NCBI GenBank assembly: GCA_020631175.1
Contig: JAHDHT010000126.1
Coordinates: forward strand, 4,127 to 10,825
DNA from: Chitinophagales bacterium
GTDB lineage: Bacteria > Bacteroidota > Bacteroidia > Chitinophagales > JAHDHT01
Length of the DNA stretch: 6,699 bases
Direction of reading: 5' to 3'
In this document: positions 1-6,699 of the stretch, one piece after another
Position numbering within the stretch: the first letter of the stretch is position 1
Layout: every line of letters starts with the position of its first letter
Position numbers and translations under genes: made by a program
The notes under the pieces: generated by a model
Seen by the model: the letters and a program-made list of their open reading frames with translations, nothing else
The model's database searches: none
Told to the model about the DNA's origin: nothing

Positions 1-662
1 GCCGTATTTCCATACACTTCAGAATTGGTCGTATTTTCAATTTCCATTCCGGCAACATTCAATTCAGCAACTGAATTTCGCATAACTACATTTTGGCATT
101 GACCAACATATAAACCGGCATCTGATGATCCTCTTGCATAACATTCATCAATTAAAATGTGGGTGGATGTTGTTGGGTATAAACCGTATGCTCCATTGTC
201 AACTGTTGGATCACCTGTCCAAACCGCACCTACTCTTATAAATGAGAAGTAATTACAATCTTTCGCTTTGATTCCATCACCTATTGGGTTTCTAACTGTG
301 AAGTCTGCAACAATAGCGCTATCTACTGTCATTTTTAATCCTTCCGCTCCGGCAGTCTGATTACTGAAATCTAAAATAGTTTCATCCATACCGGCACCTC
401 TGATTACGATATTGGTTTTATCATCAACTGAAAGTGTATTGGTAAATTCAAACGTTCCTGCACCAAATTTAATAGTGTCTCCTTCATCCATAAGAATCAT
501 TGCTTCCTGCACAGATTCTTGTGTGTAGTCGCTTACATTAAATTCCCAAACTCTATTTTCAGGTATCGGTTCCGGATCCGGTTCATCATCTTTACAAGCT
601 GTAAATACAGTCATCAAAGCTAATGCTGCGAAGAACAGTATTCTATACATTTCCTTATTCAT
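1..662 (-). CDS. Parallel beta-helix repeat lipoprotein (3' end beyond window)
   Basis: The reading frame is open from an ATG at 660-662 to the left edge, giving 220 codons. An in-frame TAA at 666-668 bounds the start; a second ATG (codon 5, at 648-650) is also possible. Residues 1-22 form a lipoprotein signal peptide ending FTA before Cys23. The next residues are KDDE, which fits the K-(D/E)2 surface-export signal described for Bacteroidota lipoproteins, so the mature protein is probably anchored in the outer membrane, perhaps facing outward. From about residue 50 the sequence reads as a right-handed beta-helix: GAGTFEF (67-73), IVIRGAGMDETIL (85-97), NGAYGLYP (156-163), SDAGLYVGQ (180-188) and AGMEIENT (204-211). 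This closely resembles the TIGR03805 parallel beta-helix family as I remember it, whose members run to roughly 400 residues, so about half is here. The function is unknown; a carbohydrate-related role is possible from the fold alone. It follows the M48 gene by 44 bp and may share its transcript. Confidence 0.88.
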   Translation of the reverse strand, partial: MNKEMYRILFFAALALMTVFTACKDDEPDPEPIPENRVWEFNVSDYTQESVQEAMILMDEGDTIKFGAGTFEFTNTLSVDDKTNIVIRGAGMDETILDFSNQTAGAEGLKMTVDSAIVADFTVRNPIGDGIKAKDCNYFSFIRVGAVWTGDPTVDNGAYGLYPTTSTHILIDECYARGSSDAGLYVGQCQNVVMRNSVAELNVAGMEIENTTNSEVYGNT

Positions 663-706
663 AAGTTAAAATTTTGGTTCTTGATTGATTGGTAAAATAC
701 AAAATC

Positions 707-1939
707 CTATGCATTTAATGCCTTTAGTCTTTGTAATAAGGGTGGATGAGAATAATAGAAAGACACATACAATGGATGTGGATTCAGATTACTCAAATGG
801 TTTACGGAAAGTCTTTTCAGGGCTGTGCTTAAATGACCTCCACTATAGGTTTCTTTAGCATATGCATCCGCTTCAAATTCATTTTTTCTTGAAAACCGAT
901 TCATTAGTAATCCTAAAATCGTTGAAACCGGACTATATAATAACGAGAAAGCAATCAAACCGATATGAAATTCGGCATTTGCCACTCCAAGTGATTGAGA
1001 TAAAAGCGGACTGTTCAAAGCCCATCCTAAAATGAACAATAATATTCCTGTTTGCAGGATGGAAATCGTTAAACTTTGAATGATGTGTTTCTTTTTATAA
1101 TGCCCTACTTCATGTGCCAAAACAGCTACCAATTCTTCTTCTGAATTATCTTCAATTAACGTGTCGTATAAAACAATACTTTTTTGTTTTCCTAATCCAC
1201 TAAAAAAGGCATTGGCTTTCGAAGAACGTTTTGAACCATCGATGATGAATATATTTTTCAAAGGGAAGTTTACTTTGTTTGCATAAACTTCTATTGATTG
1301 TCTCAAAGAACCGTCTTCCAATGGTTTTAACTTATTAAATAATGGTACAATAAGACTCGTATAAAAAGTCGCAAAGAAAAGACTGAATGCAGAAATTAAT
1401 ATCCATGCCAGCAACCAGAACCAGGTTCCGGTTTTTGTATAAATAAAAACCAAAGCGCTTATCATCGCTCCACCAAGAATAGCTGTAAGAATATAGCCTT
1501 TAATCTTATCCATAATAAATGTACCCATGGTCATTTTATTAAAACCAAATCGTTCTTCAATTACAAAGGTTTTATACAAGGCTACAGGAGTACTGATTAA
1601 ATCAGAAGCGATAAATAATATTCCGAAAAATAATAAAGGCAGTAAAATATAATGATCAGTAAAATTCAACAACCAGTAATGCAACTTTGCAAATCCATCA
1701 AAAAATAAAAAAACCAAAATAAAAACGGTGCTGATAGAGGATATGATTATAGCAAACTTACTATTGATTTTATCGTATTCTTTTGCCTCATCATATTTAT
1801 CTTCATCGTAGAATGATTGTAACTCCGGTGGTACATTATCCAGCCAGTTTTTACTGTTTAAAAATGATAAAGATCTGCTGATCAGAAAATTTACAATTAT
1901 GATCAGAATTATTAATGAAAATAAAAGAGACGGTGTCAC
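707..1939 (-). CDS. M48 family zinc metalloprotease, Ste24/CAAX type I-like
   Basis: This 410-residue integral-membrane protease has the length and layout of the Ste24 (type I CAAX prenyl protease) branch of M48. The zinc motif is HEVGH at 276-280 (His276 and His280 ligands, Glu277 catalytic). The third ligand is probably Glu354 in NEFEADAYA (353-361), with the conserved Asp358. The SHPP motif at 397-400 is typical of the family's C-terminus. Hydrophobic segments lie near 4-21, 62-80, 97-118, 149-167, 172-200, 287-308 and 324-346, as expected for a multi-span Ste24 fold with the active site inside a membrane chamber. In eukaryotes Ste24 cuts prenylated CAAX proteins. Bacteria generally lack those substrates, so the role here is more likely membrane-protein or peptide turnover (inference). 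The start is GTG at 1937-1939: an in-frame TAA at 1949-1951 rules out a longer form, and the N-terminus fits the family. No Shine-Dalgarno is visible. It lies 13 bp after the lipase gene, so co-transcription is likely. Confidence 0.95.
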   Translation of the reverse strand: MTPSLLFSLIILIIIVNFLISRSLSFLNSKNWLDNVPPELQSFYDEDKYDEAKEYDKINSKFAIIISSISTVFILVFLFFDGFAKLHYWLLNFTDHYILLPLLFFGILFIASDLISTPVALYKTFVIEERFGFNKMTMGTFIMDKIKGYILTAILGGAMISALVFIYTKTGTWFWLLAWILISAFSLFFATFYTSLIVPLFNKLKPLEDGSLRQSIEVYANKVNFPLKNIFIIDGSKRSSKANAFFSGLGKQKSIVLYDTLIEDNSEEELVAVLAHEVGHYKKKHIIQSLTISILQTGILLFILGWALNSPLLSQSLGVANAEFHIGLIAFSLLYSPVSTILGLLMNRFSRKNEFEADAYAKETYSGGHLSTALKRLSVNHLSNLNPHPLYVSFYYSHPPLLQRLKALNA

Positions 1940-1952
1940 TATAGTGTGTTAA

Positions 1953-3194
1953 TTATTGAATTTCTGCAACTTCATTAAACCAGGCTCTTGCTTGTAATAA
2001 AACAGGAATTACGCAATCTCCATGTCCGAATTGTTCTCCACCACTAACGCACTGGATATCGGCTGTAGAACCGTTAGCTTCAAAAGTTTCACAGGCTTTG
2101 ATAGAGTTTTCGTAATATACTTGTTGATCTGCTTCACAGTAGTAAAGTCTCATATCTGTTGTAGGAGTCCAGTCATATAAATCATTCTCTCTGAGTTTTA
2201 ACCTGAACGGATGTTGAGGATCGTTTATAAATCCTTCCAAAACTTCATCCACAATAATCTGATTCGGAATTTCTGTCATAAAATCATTAATCGTACCCGA
2301 GCTATGATAGCCATCAAATAATCCCGGAAGGGTTCCACTGTAAGGTGATTTTAAAAACTCGAAGGTGTGATCGTATAATTGGTAAACATCATTATAAGCT
2401 AACATGATATATGGTAAATAATACGGAGAAGGATATGGGATCGCTTCTTCAAATGAAACGGCTTGAATCCCAGACAAATCATATGCTCCGGACATAGGAG
2501 CTCCTCTGGTTACTTCCAATTGTCCCTGATAATTTTCTTCAATAGCTTTTATGGTAGCCATTGCAGCATGGCCTCCCTGTGAATAACCAAATACGAAGAG
2601 TTGATCATTTGTACCGCTTTGTAATTCTTCAGCCAGATTTTTAGCCGCAAGAATCAGATCTATTGTAGCAGAAGCTTCAGAATCAGCATGATGATACGGA
2701 TGTAAACCAGGATTTGCACCAAAACCGAGATAATCCGGTAAGGCAACAACATAGCCTTCACTACCAAAGATGATCCCAATATTAGATTCAGTACTTAAGG
2801 TCGTAGGCAGGTTATCCTCTCTTACAACGGTTCCATGACAATATGCTGCAACAGGTGGTTTACTTCCTGCAGCTAAACCGGTAGGTATAGCAACAGCTCC
2901 TGAAGCAATAGTTGGATTGCCATGTGCATCTATCGTTCTATAATTTACTTTCAAGTAATCAATTCCATTTTGAGGTGTAATCAACAACTGCAAAATCGGA
3001 TCGATTGCAGCCATAACTGAATCTACCTGATTAACGTCATAACTTAATAATGCCTCGTATTCAACTACTTGACCTCTTAAGTCTTCGACTGTAGGTTCAT
3101 TATCATCATCAATGGCCGGATCTTCTTCACAAGCAGTAAACAGTAATGCTGTACAAACAGCTAATAAAAGGAATAGGTTATTTATTTTCCACAT
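1953..3194 (-). CDS. Secretory-lipase-like alpha/beta hydrolase, lipoprotein
   Basis: This 413-residue protein is an alpha/beta-hydrolase of the secretory lipase / prolyl-oligopeptidase-like kind, expected to hydrolyse esters or lipids outside the cytoplasm. A signal peptide (1-21) ends LFTA before Cys22, a lipobox, followed by the acidic run EEDPAIDDDNE that suits surface display in Bacteroidota. The catalytic domain covers about 75-410. YCHGT (118-122) fits the oxyanion-loop strand. GYVVALPDYLGFGANPGLHP (147-166) is strongly family-like. The nucleophile elbow is GYSQGGH (203-209), with Ser205 as nucleophile. Asp356 (in CEADQQ) and His391 (in FGHGD) are the likely acid and base. Cys119, 353, 368, 382 and 394 could form disulfides, as suits an exported protein. 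The ATG start at 3192-3194 gives the complete signal peptide. The gene lies 44 bp after the CPBP gene and 13 bp before the M48 gene. A promoter-like box sits in the 44-bp gap. The exact substrate cannot be read from the sequence. Confidence 0.92.
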   Translation of the reverse strand: MWKINNLFLLLAVCTALLFTACEEDPAIDDDNEPTVEDLRGQVVEYEALLSYDVNQVDSVMAAIDPILQLLITPQNGIDYLKVNYRTIDAHGNPTIASGAVAIPTGLAAGSKPPVAAYCHGTVVREDNLPTTLSTESNIGIIFGSEGYVVALPDYLGFGANPGLHPYHHADSEASATIDLILAAKNLAEELQSGTNDQLFVFGYSQGGHAAMATIKAIEENYQGQLEVTRGAPMSGAYDLSGIQAVSFEEAIPYPSPYYLPYIMLAYNDVYQLYDHTFEFLKSPYSGTLPGLFDGYHSSGTINDFMTEIPNQIIVDEVLEGFINDPQHPFRLKLRENDLYDWTPTTDMRLYYCEADQQVYYENSIKACETFEANGSTADIQCVSGGEQFGHGDCVIPVLLQARAWFNEVAEIQ

Positions 3195-3216
3195 AATTTG
3201 AAAATTTTAAGGACTG

Positions 3217-3224
3217 TAAAGATA
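3217..3224 (-). promoter_or_regulatory. Possible -7 promoter box for the lipase gene
   Basis: On the minus strand this reads TATCTTTA, seven of eight positions of the Bacteroidota -7 consensus TAnnTTTG, differing only in the last base. It lies in the 44-bp gap, 22 bp before the lipase ATG, which would leave a very short leader. No clear TTTG -33 element is seen at the usual spacing. If real, it would let the lipase and M48 genes be expressed apart from the CPBP gene. Confidence 0.35.
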
Positions 3225-3238
3225 CTATATAATTGAAT

Positions 3239-4201
3239 TTAATTTCTAATGAAATATTGTGCAATGGCGGCAATTTCCATAGAAAAAGCCATTGCCCAGT
3301 GAAGCAAAACACCTCCCCAGATATTGCCGCTTTTGATTACAAGAAGACCGAGAATAAATCCACCCGCAACCGAACCGATCGTTTCACCCATCGGTTTTCC
3401 AAAATGTAAAAAGGCGTAGGCGGTAACCATTGGAAGGATGGCTTTAGGGCCCATGATCCAATACAAGCCTAATGCAAGAAAGCCTCTGAATACCCATTCT
3501 ACATAGATAAATTCAGCTCCGTAAAAGAATTCAAAAATGGAAGTTGCTTGCCATGAATTTAGTCCGAAAATCGGGTATTGTAATGCCCAGAATTTAAATC
3601 TGGGATAAGCTTTTAAAAATGATTCTGAAAAGGATGCGGCAAATGCCAAAGGTAAGACCGTTAAAGCAAGAATCAGGTAGATTTTGGGGTTGAATCCTTT
3701 CAACTTAAATCCATACCAATTCTTCTGTTTTCGATCATATATCAGATAAAGGATTAAGAAGGGAAGTGTGAAAATTAAAGGTCGGCGAAACTGACTTAAC
3801 ACTTTAAAGAGAAAGTATCGCTCTGATCTGCTTTTGAAGCTTTGAATGAATTCGGAATGAAAATAAAAAGCCGATGTAAAGCCCAGCAATGCGATACAAA
3901 CAAAGCTTTTAATCCAGAAATCACTACGTTTTAAATATGCTGTATCTTTTGAAATAAATGCTATCGGAATGGCCGTTCCATAAAAAGCGAAAGCGTAAAA
4001 TAATATGTACCAAAAAAAACTTTCCGGTTTACCGAAAGTTGATTCCAGAATTTTATCGTTAAAATCAATCGAATAGTTAATACCTATACAAATGGAAGTG
4101 AAAATCAAGGTATACAATGCAGCTGCATTAAAGCCTTTTTCATGGCAAATCGACCATAATTCTGATATCCATTTTCGGGCACTTTGATAAATAGCTGTCA
4201 A
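3239..4201 (-). CDS. CPBP (Rce1-like) intramembrane protease-family protein with altered motifs
   Basis: This 320-residue hydrophobic protein has about eight membrane segments (near 26-44, 61-83, 97-114, 141-155, 173-191, 240-268, 274-290 and 296-316) and carries the CPBP/ABI domain in its C-terminal third. Motif 1, normally EExxxR, is V-E-W-V-F-R-G at 234-240: the first Glu is Val234, while Glu235 and Arg239 remain. Motif 2 is YAFLH at 262-266, with His266 in place and Tyr where Phe is usual. Motif 3 has His301 but Ala305 where Asn or Asp is common. In Rce1 the first Glu is the one required for catalysis, so this protein may be inactive, or may belong to a subfamily using other residues such as Glu230 or Glu309 (inference). 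The start is TTG at 4199-4201, the only credible one: an in-frame TAA lies at 4214-4216 and the next Met is residue 249. AAGGA sits only two bases before the TTG. It is the first gene of the minus-strand cluster. Confidence 0.85.
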   Translation of the reverse strand: MTAIYQSARKWISELWSICHEKGFNAAALYTLIFTSICIGINYSIDFNDKILESTFGKPESFFWYILFYAFAFYGTAIPIAFISKDTAYLKRSDFWIKSFVCIALLGFTSAFYFHSEFIQSFKSRSERYFLFKVLSQFRRPLIFTLPFLILYLIYDRKQKNWYGFKLKGFNPKIYLILALTVLPLAFAASFSESFLKAYPRFKFWALQYPIFGLNSWQATSIFEFFYGAEFIYVEWVFRGFLALGLYWIMGPKAILPMVTAYAFLHFGKPMGETIGSVAGGFILGLLVIKSGNIWGGVLLHWAMAFSMEIAAIAQYFIRN

Positions 4202-4248
4202 GGTCCTTATATTTTAGAAATTAAATGCTTTAAATGTTAATATTTCCT

Positions 4249-4256
4249 TAAATTTG
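4249..4256 (+). promoter_or_regulatory. Candidate -7 promoter box for the M43 protease gene
   Basis: The octamer TAAATTTG is an exact match to the Bacteroidota -7 consensus TAnnTTTG. It lies about 95 bp before the M43 ATG, which predicts a leader of roughly 85-90 nt. A good TTTG -33 element is not seen at the expected distance, and the region is AT-rich, so a chance match is possible. Confidence 0.4.
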
Positions 4257-4324
4257 AGGGTTAATGAATGAAAAACCATTACTCCCCGCCTATCAAGTCA
4301 CAAATAAGAAATTAATAACAAAAC

Positions 4325-4332
4325 CAAATTTA
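4325..4332 (-). promoter_or_regulatory. Candidate -7 promoter box for the minus-strand cluster
   Basis: On the minus strand this reads TAAATTTG, the same exact TAnnTTTG match found on the plus strand at 4249-4256. It lies about 123 bp before the CPBP start codon, predicting a leader of roughly 115 nt. No convincing -33 element is visible. Its placement makes the predicted leader overlap that of the divergent M43 gene. Confidence 0.35.
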
Positions 4333-4351
4333 TAATACTTCTTACTAAATT

Positions 4352-6699
4352 ATGAAAAGAAAGCTTTTACTATTCGCTGCTGTAGTAGTTGCCACTGTGC
4401 AACTGTTAGGGCAAAACTTCAACGATGTTCGATGTGGACATAATGCTTACATGGATTACCTGATGCAAGATCCTGATTTTCAAAACGAATTCATGCAAAG
4501 GCAAGCAGAATTACAGCAAAAGTATATGGAATCTGCAAGTCAGTTAGCTCCATGCACAAATCCATTAATTATACCGGTTGCTGTACATTATCAAACGAAT
4601 GCAGGAACATTAAACAGTCAGACGAATGCAGCTCAGGTACAATGTATGGTTGATGCTGCGCAGGCACAGGTAGCTCAAATGAATCTCGATTTCAGTAATT
4701 GTAACGGAAATATCGGTGATTTTTGTACCTGGACCAATACATGTCTTGATGAACTAAACGGTAACTGTCCGGGTGGATGTAATCCGATGCCTGAAGATGG
4801 TGCATGTATGGTTTTTTGTTTAGGTGACACCAACTTACCGGGAGGAGAAGATAATTTAGGCGGTTTTGCTGTTACTTATGGTGATTACACCGGTAATGGT
4901 CAAAGCACCGGAGGTACCTGGAGTGGATATTTAAATATTTATGTAGCTGACTTAGCTGGAGGTGTATTAGGTTTTGCACCTTTAGGTGGCGGAGCTAATC
5001 CGAATGGAAACGATGGTGTTTCGGTATTATCAAGTGCTTTTGGATCGGTAACAGCAGGAACAGGATTTTCAGGATGTAATGGAATTGGTACCGGTGCTCC
5101 ATTTAATGGTGGTGCAACATGTACACATGAAGTCGGACACTATTTTGGCTTAGATCATACTTTTGAAAATGGTGGCGGAAATGCTATCTGTGATGTTCCA
5201 ACTCAAAACAATCCAAATTACGGTAATGTAACTTTCAATACCGGAAATTGTACTTCATCAGTAGGTACTGATTATTCAGGTAACTTTATGGATTATGTGG
5301 ATGATGTTGCGATGTTCATGTTTACGCAAGAACAGGTTACCATTATGCTTAATACAGCGGCAGGACAAGGTTCATGGGCAACGACTTCGTGTAGTAATGG
5401 AGCTCAGTTAGCCAATGATTATAGTTCATGTTATGAAAATCCAAATTGTACAGGATGCCAGGAAGCTGTTGCATGTGATGGTTTAGCTATTACTGTTGAA
5501 GATGCTGTATGTGATGCAGCAGGCGGAACTTTTACTGCCACCTTTACTTACACCGTATCAGGCACTGCTACTTTTGCTGATTATACAGTAACCAACAATA
5601 ATCCTGCTGCTACCTTATTATCAGGTTCTACTACTTCAAGTGGCGCAGGTACTTTTACGTTAACTTATTCATTAAATTCTGGCGATGGTATTCAATTTAC
5701 GGTAACAGCAGATGCAGAGTCTACTTGTACTTTAACCGGTACAAACCTTTCAGCTTTCTGTGCAGCCCCTGAATGCCCTGCATATAATCCTGCTACTACT
5801 GATGTAACAGAAATTTGTAATGGAGGGGATGTAATAGTTAGTTATACAGCTAACTGTGCAATCACCCCGGCTCAAATAGAAATTTGTATCACATTTGATA
5901 ACTGGCCGGAAGAAACAAGCTGGGATGTTACAGATTCAAATGGTGCAAGTGTTGGTTCGGCTGCCGCCGGAACTTATACAGGCCAAAACGGTGCTACTGT
6001 TTGTGAAACAGTAAATGCTGATCCAAATGAAACATACACTTTTACAATTTCTGATACTTATGGTGATGGAATGAGTGGTGGAACATGTTTTAACAATGCA
6101 TTAGGAGATGGTTCTTATACTATTACTGATGTTGTTTCAGGAACTATATTAGTAAATAATGAAGCATTTGAAGGAAATGCGTCTTGCGATGGTGGACTTG
6201 TTTCAGAATCTCAGACTGGTTTAACAGCAACCGGTACACCAGTCTCTACTGAAACTATTGAAGTTTTTGTTGATGGAACAAGCATCGGTACAATTCCAAA
6301 TGATCCGGGATGTGAAGATGATGGTTTTGTGGTAACCTTAGTCACAGACAATATTTGTACTCCTGAAGTAAGAGCTCTTTCTTATACAATTACTTGTGAT
6401 GAAACAGGTGCTCAGGTTCAAAGTGAAAGTTTTAATATAACCGTATTCCCTACTCCACCTGCTGATGTTGCTGATTTAGTAACGATTGATTATTCAGGAG
6501 CAGCTTGTGGATCTTGTGCTCCGGTGATTACTTATAATAATGATTGTGATGCAACCACAGTTACGGTAACAGAAACAACAGCGGCAAATAATGATGCGTC
6601 AGGAAATGCTGAATATGACGTTGTATTTGTTGGTGCTAATGCCGGTGCTTGTTGCGCTGATAACCTTGTAAGTGTAAGTTCAGCTTCTTCAACAGGTGT
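4352..6699 (+). CDS. Secreted M43 (pappalysin/cytophagalysin-like) metalloprotease, Cys-rich (3' end beyond window)
   Basis: The frame is open from an ATG at 4352 (in-frame TAA at 4346-4348) to the right edge: 782 codons with no stop. Residues 1-20 are a Sec signal peptide, probably cut between Gly20 and Gln21. The protease domain covers about 70-345. It begins with strand IIPVAVHY (73-80), then LNIYVADLAGG (194-204), the extended zinc motif HEVGHYFGLDH (259-269; His259, His263 and His269 ligands, Glu260 catalytic) and the Met-turn NFMDY (311-315). This order is characteristic of M43B. A Cys-rich stretch (117-156) precedes the core. The tail holds Ig-like beta-sandwich segments (about 376-470 and 620-700). 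Between them, at about 509-612, is a domain starting WPEETSWDV (518-526) with DTYGDGMSGG (568-577), of a kind recurrent in large secreted Bacteroidota proteins. There are 37 Cys in 782 residues, implying many disulfides. A C-terminal type IX secretion sorting domain is likely but lies outside the window. It is transcribed divergently from the CPBP cluster. Confidence 0.93.
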   Translation, partial: MKRKLLLFAAVVVATVQLLGQNFNDVRCGHNAYMDYLMQDPDFQNEFMQRQAELQQKYMESASQLAPCTNPLIIPVAVHYQTNAGTLNSQTNAAQVQCMVDAAQAQVAQMNLDFSNCNGNIGDFCTWTNTCLDELNGNCPGGCNPMPEDGACMVFCLGDTNLPGGEDNLGGFAVTYGDYTGNGQSTGGTWSGYLNIYVADLAGGVLGFAPLGGGANPNGNDGVSVLSSAFGSVTAGTGFSGCNGIGTGAPFNGGATCTHEVGHYFGLDHTFENGGGNAICDVPTQNNPNYGNVTFNTGNCTSSVGTDYSGNFMDYVDDVAMFMFTQEQVTIMLNTAAGQGSWATTSCSNGAQLANDYSSCYENPNCTGCQEAVACDGLAITVEDAVCDAAGGTFTATFTYTVSGTATFADYTVTNNNPAATLLSGSTTSSGAGTFTLTYSLNSGDGIQFTVTADAESTCTLTGTNLSAFCAAPECPAYNPATTDVTEICNGGDVIVSYTANCAITPAQIEICITFDNWPEETSWDVTDSNGASVGSAAAGTYTGQNGATVCETVNADPNETYTFTISDTYGDGMSGGTCFNNALGDGSYTITDVVSGTILVNNEAFEGNASCDGGLVSESQTGLTATGTPVSTETIEVFVDGTSIGTIPNDPGCEDDGFVVTLVTDNICTPEVRALSYTITCDETGAQVQSESFNITVFPTPPADVADLVTIDYSGAACGSCAPVITYNNDCDATTVTVTETTAANNDASGNAEYDVVFVGANAGACCADNLVSVSSASSTG

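Noticed and set aside
663..706. TATTTTAC on the minus strand in the gap before the beta-helix gene, considered as a -7 promoter box.
   Set aside because: It misses two of the six fixed positions of TAnnTTTG and has no -33 partner; read-through from the M48 gene is the simpler explanation.
711..721. Inverted repeat GCATT-T-AATGC at the end of the M48 gene, considered as a terminator stem.
   Set aside because: The loop is one base, the stem is AT-rich, no T-run follows in the right place, and the bases are the last codons of the M48 gene.
4264..4335. Short plus-strand ORF of 23 codons (ATG at 4264, TAA at 4333-4335) in the divergent region, which could be a leader peptide for the M43 gene.
   Set aside because: It is very short, has no ribosome-binding signal and no attenuator-like hairpin after it, and such ORFs arise easily in a 150-bp AT-rich spacer.
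5450..6699. Thr/Gly/Ala-rich tail of the M43 protease considered as a tandem DNA repeat array.
   Set aside because: The similarity is in composition and domain type only; I saw no repeated nucleotide unit of useful length.

Overview
The window is AT-rich and carries five protein genes: three complete and two cut by the window edges. It looks like a member of the Bacteroidota. Two secreted proteins have Bacteroidota-style lipoprotein signals with acidic residues right after the lipid-bearing Cys. The promoter-like sites fit the TAnnTTTG -7 box of that phylum. Shine-Dalgarno sequences are weak or absent. The large secreted metalloprotease is of the cytophagalysin/pappalysin type, with a modular Cys-rich tail. 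I cannot place the organism below phylum level.

Layout. Four genes lie on the minus strand, read from right to left: a CPBP-family (Rce1-like, type II CAAX-protease fold) membrane protein (3239-4201), a lipoprotein alpha/beta hydrolase of the secretory-lipase type (1953-3194), an M48 Ste24-like (type I CAAX-protease fold) membrane metalloprotease (707-1939), and a right-handed parallel beta-helix lipoprotein (1-662, its C-terminal half beyond the left edge). The gaps are 44, 13 and 44 bp, which suits co-transcription. A possible internal promoter lies ahead of the lipase gene. A 150-bp divergent region (4202-4351) separates this cluster from a plus-strand gene for a large secreted M43 metalloprotease (4352 to beyond the right edge).

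How they may fit together. All five products belong to the cell envelope or the outside: two integral-membrane protease-fold proteins, two lipoproteins probably anchored in the outer membrane, and one exported protease. The M48 and CPBP proteins could act on membrane or lipoprotein substrates, but nothing in the sequence links them to specific partners, so a shared pathway is only a guess.

I found no RNA gene, mobile element, CRISPR array, large repeat or convincing terminator. There is no clear sign of an undescribed defence or mobile system. The most notable points are the altered active-site motifs of the CPBP protein, the pairing of type I and type II CAAX-protease folds in one cluster, two face-to-face promoter-like boxes in the divergent region, forced non-ATG starts in two genes, and the Cys-rich architecture of the M43 protease.
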